Shown: positions 5,607 to 8,049 of the stretch, in pieces | Position numbering within the stretch: the first letter of the stretch is position 1 | Layout: each line of letters starts with the position of its first letter | NCBI GenBank assembly: GCA_024636355.1 | Contig: JAGXHH010000113.1 | Coordinates: 1-8,049, forward strand | From: Desulfobacteraceae bacterium | GTDB taxonomy: Bacteria > Desulfobacterota > Desulfobacteria > Desulfobacterales > Desulfosalsimonadaceae | DNA length: 8,049 nt | Direction of reading: 5' to 3' | Notes under the pieces: model-generated | Database searches by the model: none | Seen by the model: only the letters and a program-made list of their open reading frames with translations | What the model was told of the DNA's origin: nothing | Program-made: the position numbers and the translations under genes

Positions 5607-6374
5607 TTACAGCTCCTTGTTCACCTGCTCGTAAAGGTCGTTTCCGATGGCCAGGCCGAGGTCAATGAACTGGGGACCATACGCCTTTCCCGTCGGGGTA
5701 CGGAAGGTCGATCGGATTCTGGAAAGAAAGGCCATGCCCCGGGGATAATGCTCGAGGAACTGATCCACCGAAATTCCTAAAAAAGAAACCATCCCCCAGA
5801 TCGTGCGGGTGAAATTTTCCGGCCCCCACCGGAACTTGTCGCCGTCATAGAGGCTGTCGGAAAGCAGGGAACCGGCGTCAGTGGCACTTTGGTTGTTTTC
5901 TCCGAATGCCTCGTGATTCCGGATTGCCAGGCAGATGTCGGCCACATCGTCTTCTGAGAATTTATAATCGCACAAAATTTCCCGTGCCGCTATGGCTCCG
6001 GCTTCGGCATGTTTTTTGGCTTTACGCCGAATATCGTGCAGGAGTCCGGCACATTGGGCCAGCCGGAGCCGGTCGATCAGGTAAGTTTCGGGAATCTTCA
6101 GCCGCCCACCCTCAATCAGGGTCAATGCGCCGGCATCGAGCGCCACTTCCCGGACATGGTCTATGCCATGACCGTAATCGTCCTCTATCGTACCGGCCAC
6201 ATACTCGTAGATACTGCCGATAGCGGAATCCGTGTTGAAAAATCGCTGAGACCGTTCGATTTCTTCCGCAAAATCCGCATAAAAATCAGGCGGCGGATAC
6301 TTCCCGGCGATCCGGATTGCTTCCTGCTGCAACCTTTTGTAAATTTCCTTCATCTGTTTATGCACTTTCCCCAT
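5607..6374 (-). CDS. HD-domain phosphohydrolase family protein
   Basis: Predicted metal-dependent phosphohydrolase of 255 aa. The HD domain spans about 60-180: H73 in G-H-G-I-D-H-V, the H113-D114 doublet in G-L-L-H-D-I-R-R, H122 (K-K-H-A-E-A-G), H154 (R-N-H-E-A-F), and D177/D179 in L-Y-D-G-D-K-F-R-W. These provide the usual metal ligands. N-terminal helices (1-58) and a C-terminal extension (183-255, G-P-E-N-F-T-R-T-I-W and T-P-T-G-K-A-Y-G-P-Q-F) flank it. No GGDEF, nucleotidyltransferase or response-regulator domain is attached. HD proteins act on nucleotides, phosphoesters or signalling nucleotides; which one applies here cannot be told. The start overlaps the end of the upstream hydrolase gene by 17 bases, so the two are probably co-translated. 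An ATG at 6353 (residue 8) is an alternative start; neither has a strong Shine-Dalgarno. Cytoplasmic. Confidence 0.85.
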   Translation of the reverse strand: MGKVHKQMKEIYKRLQQEAIRIAGKYPPPDFYADFAEEIERSQRFFNTDSAIGSIYEYVAGTIEDDYGHGIDHVREVALDAGALTLIEGGRLKIPETYLIDRLRLAQCAGLLHDIRRKAKKHAEAGAIAAREILCDYKFSEDDVADICLAIRNHEAFGENNQSATDAGSLLSDSLYDGDKFRWGPENFTRTIWGMVSFLGISVDQFLEHYPRGMAFLSRIRSTFRTPTGKAYGPQFIDLGLAIGNDLYEQVNKEL

Positions 6375-7218
6375 TCGCTATACCGAAAAGTGCCGCGGAA
6401 TTGCCACCCAGGAGCTTTTCGCGGCCCGCATCCGATATCCCGGAAGCCTCGATTTCCTTGTAATACCGGGATGGCATAATCAGCGGGTAATCCGAGCCGA
6501 AAAGGATCTTTTCCTCACCGGCAAGCGCCATGGAAACGCGATAAATATCCGGCTCATACAGAAAAGGCGAGGCCGCCGTGTCGAAATAGACATTTGCCAG
6601 CACCTGCCGAACCTCTTTTTTCAGCAGGGCATAGAAAAACAGCCCGCCCCCCCAATGGGCGAGGATAATCTTGCTGTCCGGATAGGTCTTGACCATTTCG
6701 TAAATCTGGATGAGGGTGTTGTCGGTTTTTCCCGGATACGCATGGCCCACCGGTTCATTGGTATGAATCAATACCGGCAGGTTTTTTTCCCGGCAAAGCC
6801 GCATAATCGGTTCAAGCGCCTTTACCGCTTCAGGCGTTATGCCCCCGGGCTGATAAAAAGCGATTTCCCCCACGCCGGAAGCCCCTCGTTCCAGACACCG
6901 ACCGACTTCCTGCTCCGCTGCGGGATCAAACGGATTGACGCAGCACAATCCGATTAACCGGTCCGGATACCCGGCAACGGCTTCCAGGATGTAATCGTTA
7001 TGATGGCGGATATTTTCAGGATTGAGCCAGGGGAAACCGCAGACCACGGACATATCGACTCCATGGGCATCCATGGTTTCAACCATTGCCTTAACCCCGA
7101 TCATCCGGGCCTTGGGATCTCCATATAGCAACGCAAAGGCCGGTTCATCGGCAAAATATCGATCCCGACTGTCCCGGATCCGCTTGGGGAATAAATGGGT
7201 ATGCACATCTATTATCAT
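6358..7218 (-). CDS. Amidohydrolase_2-family metal-dependent hydrolase (TIM barrel)
   Basis: Cytoplasmic amidohydrolase-superfamily enzyme of 286 aa. Metal-site residues appear in the expected order: D-V-H-T-H at 4-8 (H6, H8) on strand 1, E118 in G-V-G-E-I-A-F, H152 in L-I-H-T-N-E-P, H188 in L-A-H-W-G-G-G, and D243 in F-G-S-D-Y-P-L. This is the pattern of the family that includes ACMSD, resorcylate decarboxylase and related hydrolases or decarboxylases. The E118 position fits a TatD/PHP-like site, so exact chemistry and metal number are unclear. The ATG at 7218 has AAGGAG about 6 bases upstream on the minus strand. The end overlaps the HD gene by 17 bases, forming a two-gene operon read from the divergent promoter region near 7270-7300. 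Family confident, substrate unknown. Confidence 0.88.
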   Translation of the reverse strand: MIIDVHTHLFPKRIRDSRDRYFADEPAFALLYGDPKARMIGVKAMVETMDAHGVDMSVVCGFPWLNPENIRHHNDYILEAVAGYPDRLIGLCCVNPFDPAAEQEVGRCLERGASGVGEIAFYQPGGITPEAVKALEPIMRLCREKNLPVLIHTNEPVGHAYPGKTDNTLIQIYEMVKTYPDSKIILAHWGGGLFFYALLKKEVRQVLANVYFDTAASPFLYEPDIYRVSMALAGEEKILFGSDYPLIMPSRYYKEIEASGISDAGREKLLGGNSAALFGIANGESA

Positions 7219-7259
7219 CGAATCTCCTTTTCAGGCACGAGAGGGGGGCGCATTTCATC

Positions 7260-7289
7260 TTGACGCTGTTCATTATGATACAATATAGT
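7260..7289 (+). promoter_or_regulatory. Candidate promoter for the pyruvate-kinase-domain gene
   Basis: TTGACG (7260-7265, five of six) and TATAGT (7284-7289, five of six) are separated by 18 bases. Transcription from about 7296 would give a leader of about 60 bases before the ATG at 7358. It overlaps the oppositely directed promoter at 7272-7300. Confidence 0.55.
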
Positions 7290-7300
7290 GTGCCAATCAA
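7272..7300 (-). promoter_or_regulatory. Candidate promoter for the hydrolase/HD operon
   Basis: On the minus strand TTGATT (7300-7295, four of six) is followed after 17 bases by CATAAT (7277-7272, five of six). Its start site near 7265 would give a leader of about 45 bases before the ATG at 7218. It occupies the same DNA as the plus-strand promoter, so the two units may compete for RNA polymerase or share a regulator. Confidence 0.5.
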
Positions 7301-7357
7301 CGATAATTCTGTCGAGATTCGATCTGTCACTCACCATTAACAGTGATCGGAAACGGT

Positions 7358-7927
7358 ATGAGTATGGGCAAACTATTTTCTCATTTTGAGGAACCGGGAA
7401 GAGTCAATACCCAGCAAACCCTTGAACTGGCGCATGACCGGGGCAGGGAACTGGGGCTCAATGAAGTGGTGATCGCATCCTCCACCGGAGAAACCGCCTA
7501 CAAGGCTCTCGAAATTTTCAAAGGTTTCAAGATCATCGCCGTGACGTACCATTGCGGATTCAAAGAACCCTTCCAGAGGTCACTGAAGGATGATGTACGA
7601 AAGGATCTGGAGGAAGAAGGCGTCCGGGTTGTGGAAGCCACCCATGCCCTTTCCGGGGTTGAACGCTCAATTGCCAAAAAATACACCGGCAGCTATCCGG
7701 TACTCATCATTGCCGACACCCTGCGCCTGTTGGGTCAGGGAACCAAGGTGGCCGTCGAGATCACCGTCATGGCCGCTGACGGCGGGGTCCTATCCGGAAA
7801 CGACATCATCGCCGTCGGTGGGACGGGCCGGGGAGCCGATACCGCGCTGGTTGTCAAACCGGCCCACATGTCGAACTTCTTCGATCTCAAGATAAGAGAA
7901 ACGATCTGCAAGCCCCGCGCCTTTTAG
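7358..7927 (+). CDS. Stand-alone pyruvate kinase alpha/beta (C-terminal) domain protein
   Basis: 189 aa corresponding only to the PK_C domain of pyruvate kinase, without the catalytic TIM barrel. Visible family features: N-T-Q-Q-T-L-E-L-A at 17-25, V-I-A-S-S-T-G-E-T-A at 38-47 (phosphate-binding-like loop), V-T-Y-H-C-G-F at 62-68, T-H-A-L-S-G-V-E-R at 95-103, G-Q-G-T-K-V-A-V-E at 126-134, and G-G-T-G-R-G-A-D-T-A at 154-163 near the end. In full pyruvate kinases this domain binds allosteric effectors. Free-standing versions are known as conserved proteins in archaea and anaerobic bacteria, function unknown. The frame is open from a GTG at 7343, but the ATG at 7358 is preferred, with a weak GGAAACGG upstream; an ATG at 7364 is also possible. 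It is complete, not a broken pyruvate kinase: there is a promoter directly upstream and no catalytic-domain remnant. Confidence 0.85.
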   Translation: MSMGKLFSHFEEPGRVNTQQTLELAHDRGRELGLNEVVIASSTGETAYKALEIFKGFKIIAVTYHCGFKEPFQRSLKDDVRKDLEEEGVRVVEATHALSGVERSIAKKYTGSYPVLIIADTLRLLGQGTKVAVEITVMAADGGVLSGNDIIAVGGTGRGADTALVVKPAHMSNFFDLKIRETICKPRAF

Positions 7928-7969
7928 GCATGACCCGGAAGACCTTATATTTCAACTGAAATAGAACCA

Positions 7970-8049
7970 ATGAAATCCATGCTTCCCGAACGCCACGTGG
8001 TGCTGGTCAGTCCGGAAATCCATTGGAATACCGGCAATATCGGCCGCAG
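7970..8049 (+). CDS. TrmL-like tRNA (cytidine-34/uridine-34) 2'-O-methyltransferase, 3'-truncated by window end
   Basis: Only 26 codons are present. Residues 10-26 read V-V-L-V-S-P-E-I-H-W-N-T-G-N-I-G-R, matching the conserved N-terminal strand and N-T-G-N-I motif of TrmL-type SPOUT methyltransferases, which methylate the wobble nucleotide of certain leucine tRNAs. The typical E-I-P-x-N-T-G-N-I form has H-W in place of P-x here. The start could be the ATG at 7970 or the one at 7979; neither has a clear Shine-Dalgarno. It lies 42 bases after the pyruvate-kinase-domain gene on the same strand and may be cotranscribed with it. The short visible part leaves other SPOUT/SpoU members possible. Confidence 0.75.
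   Translation, partial: MKSMLPERHVVLVSPEIHWNTGNIGR

Noticed and set aside
7343..7927. Fragment of a broken pyruvate kinase
   Set aside because: The upstream sequence carries a promoter region and a divergent gene, with no catalytic-barrel remnant in any frame, and stand-alone PK_C proteins are a known family.
7948..7963. TATTTCA-AC-TGAAATA palindrome between the pyruvate-kinase-domain gene and the TrmL-like gene
   Set aside because: A 7-bp AT-rich stem with a 2-base loop and no T-run is too weak for a terminator. It could be an operator, but a single site in AT-rich DNA is not enough evidence.

Overview
The window looks like chromosomal DNA of an anaerobic, Gram-negative type bacterium. The most likely home is a sulfate-reducing or syntrophic Desulfobacterota lineage (Desulfobacterales-like). 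This is inferred from the moderately GC-rich coding style, a roughly 617-residue acyl-CoA dehydrogenase of the kind abundant in those fatty-acid and aromatic degraders, a complete minCDE operon, a stand-alone pyruvate-kinase C-terminal-domain protein, and a hyphenated CTCTCGCAGAG palindrome of a type I recall from environmental genomes of this group. No 16S or other decisive taxonomic marker is present.

Layout, left to right. Bases 1-837 hold the 3' part of a gene for a ferritin-like, bacterioferritin-related protein that appears to contain two ferritin-like halves. Bases 838-1547 are a 710-base accessory gap. It contains a 163-bp MITE-like palindromic element with terminal inverted repeats and 8-bp flanking direct repeats, a tract of six hexamers, a weak minus-strand small ORF that reads into the element, and an AT-rich promoter region. 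Bases 1548-3401 encode an FAD-dependent acyl-CoA dehydrogenase, followed by a perfect 15-bp hairpin. After a strong sigma-70-like promoter comes minC-minD-minE (3724-5598), the division-site selection operon. Convergent to it, on the minus strand, is a two-gene unit: an Amidohydrolase_2-family metal-dependent hydrolase (7218-6358) overlapping an HD-domain phosphohydrolase (6374-5607). A divergent promoter region (about 7219-7357) separates this unit from a plus-strand gene for a stand-alone pyruvate-kinase alpha/beta (C-terminal) domain protein (7358-7927). The first 26 codons of a TrmL-like SPOUT tRNA 2'-O-methyltransferase end the window.

How the genes work together: only minCDE is a clear functional module. 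MinD recruits MinC to the membrane, MinC blocks FtsZ polymerisation, and MinE drives MinD off the membrane, so the septum is placed at midcell. The acyl-CoA dehydrogenase would feed electrons to ETF in acyl-CoA degradation. The hydrolase/HD pair is translationally linked but its substrate cannot be read from sequence. I see no phage, CRISPR, toxin-antitoxin or defence system. The most unusual parts are the palindromic element with its hexamer tract (853-1084), the two-half ferritin-like protein, and the stand-alone pyruvate-kinase tail domain.
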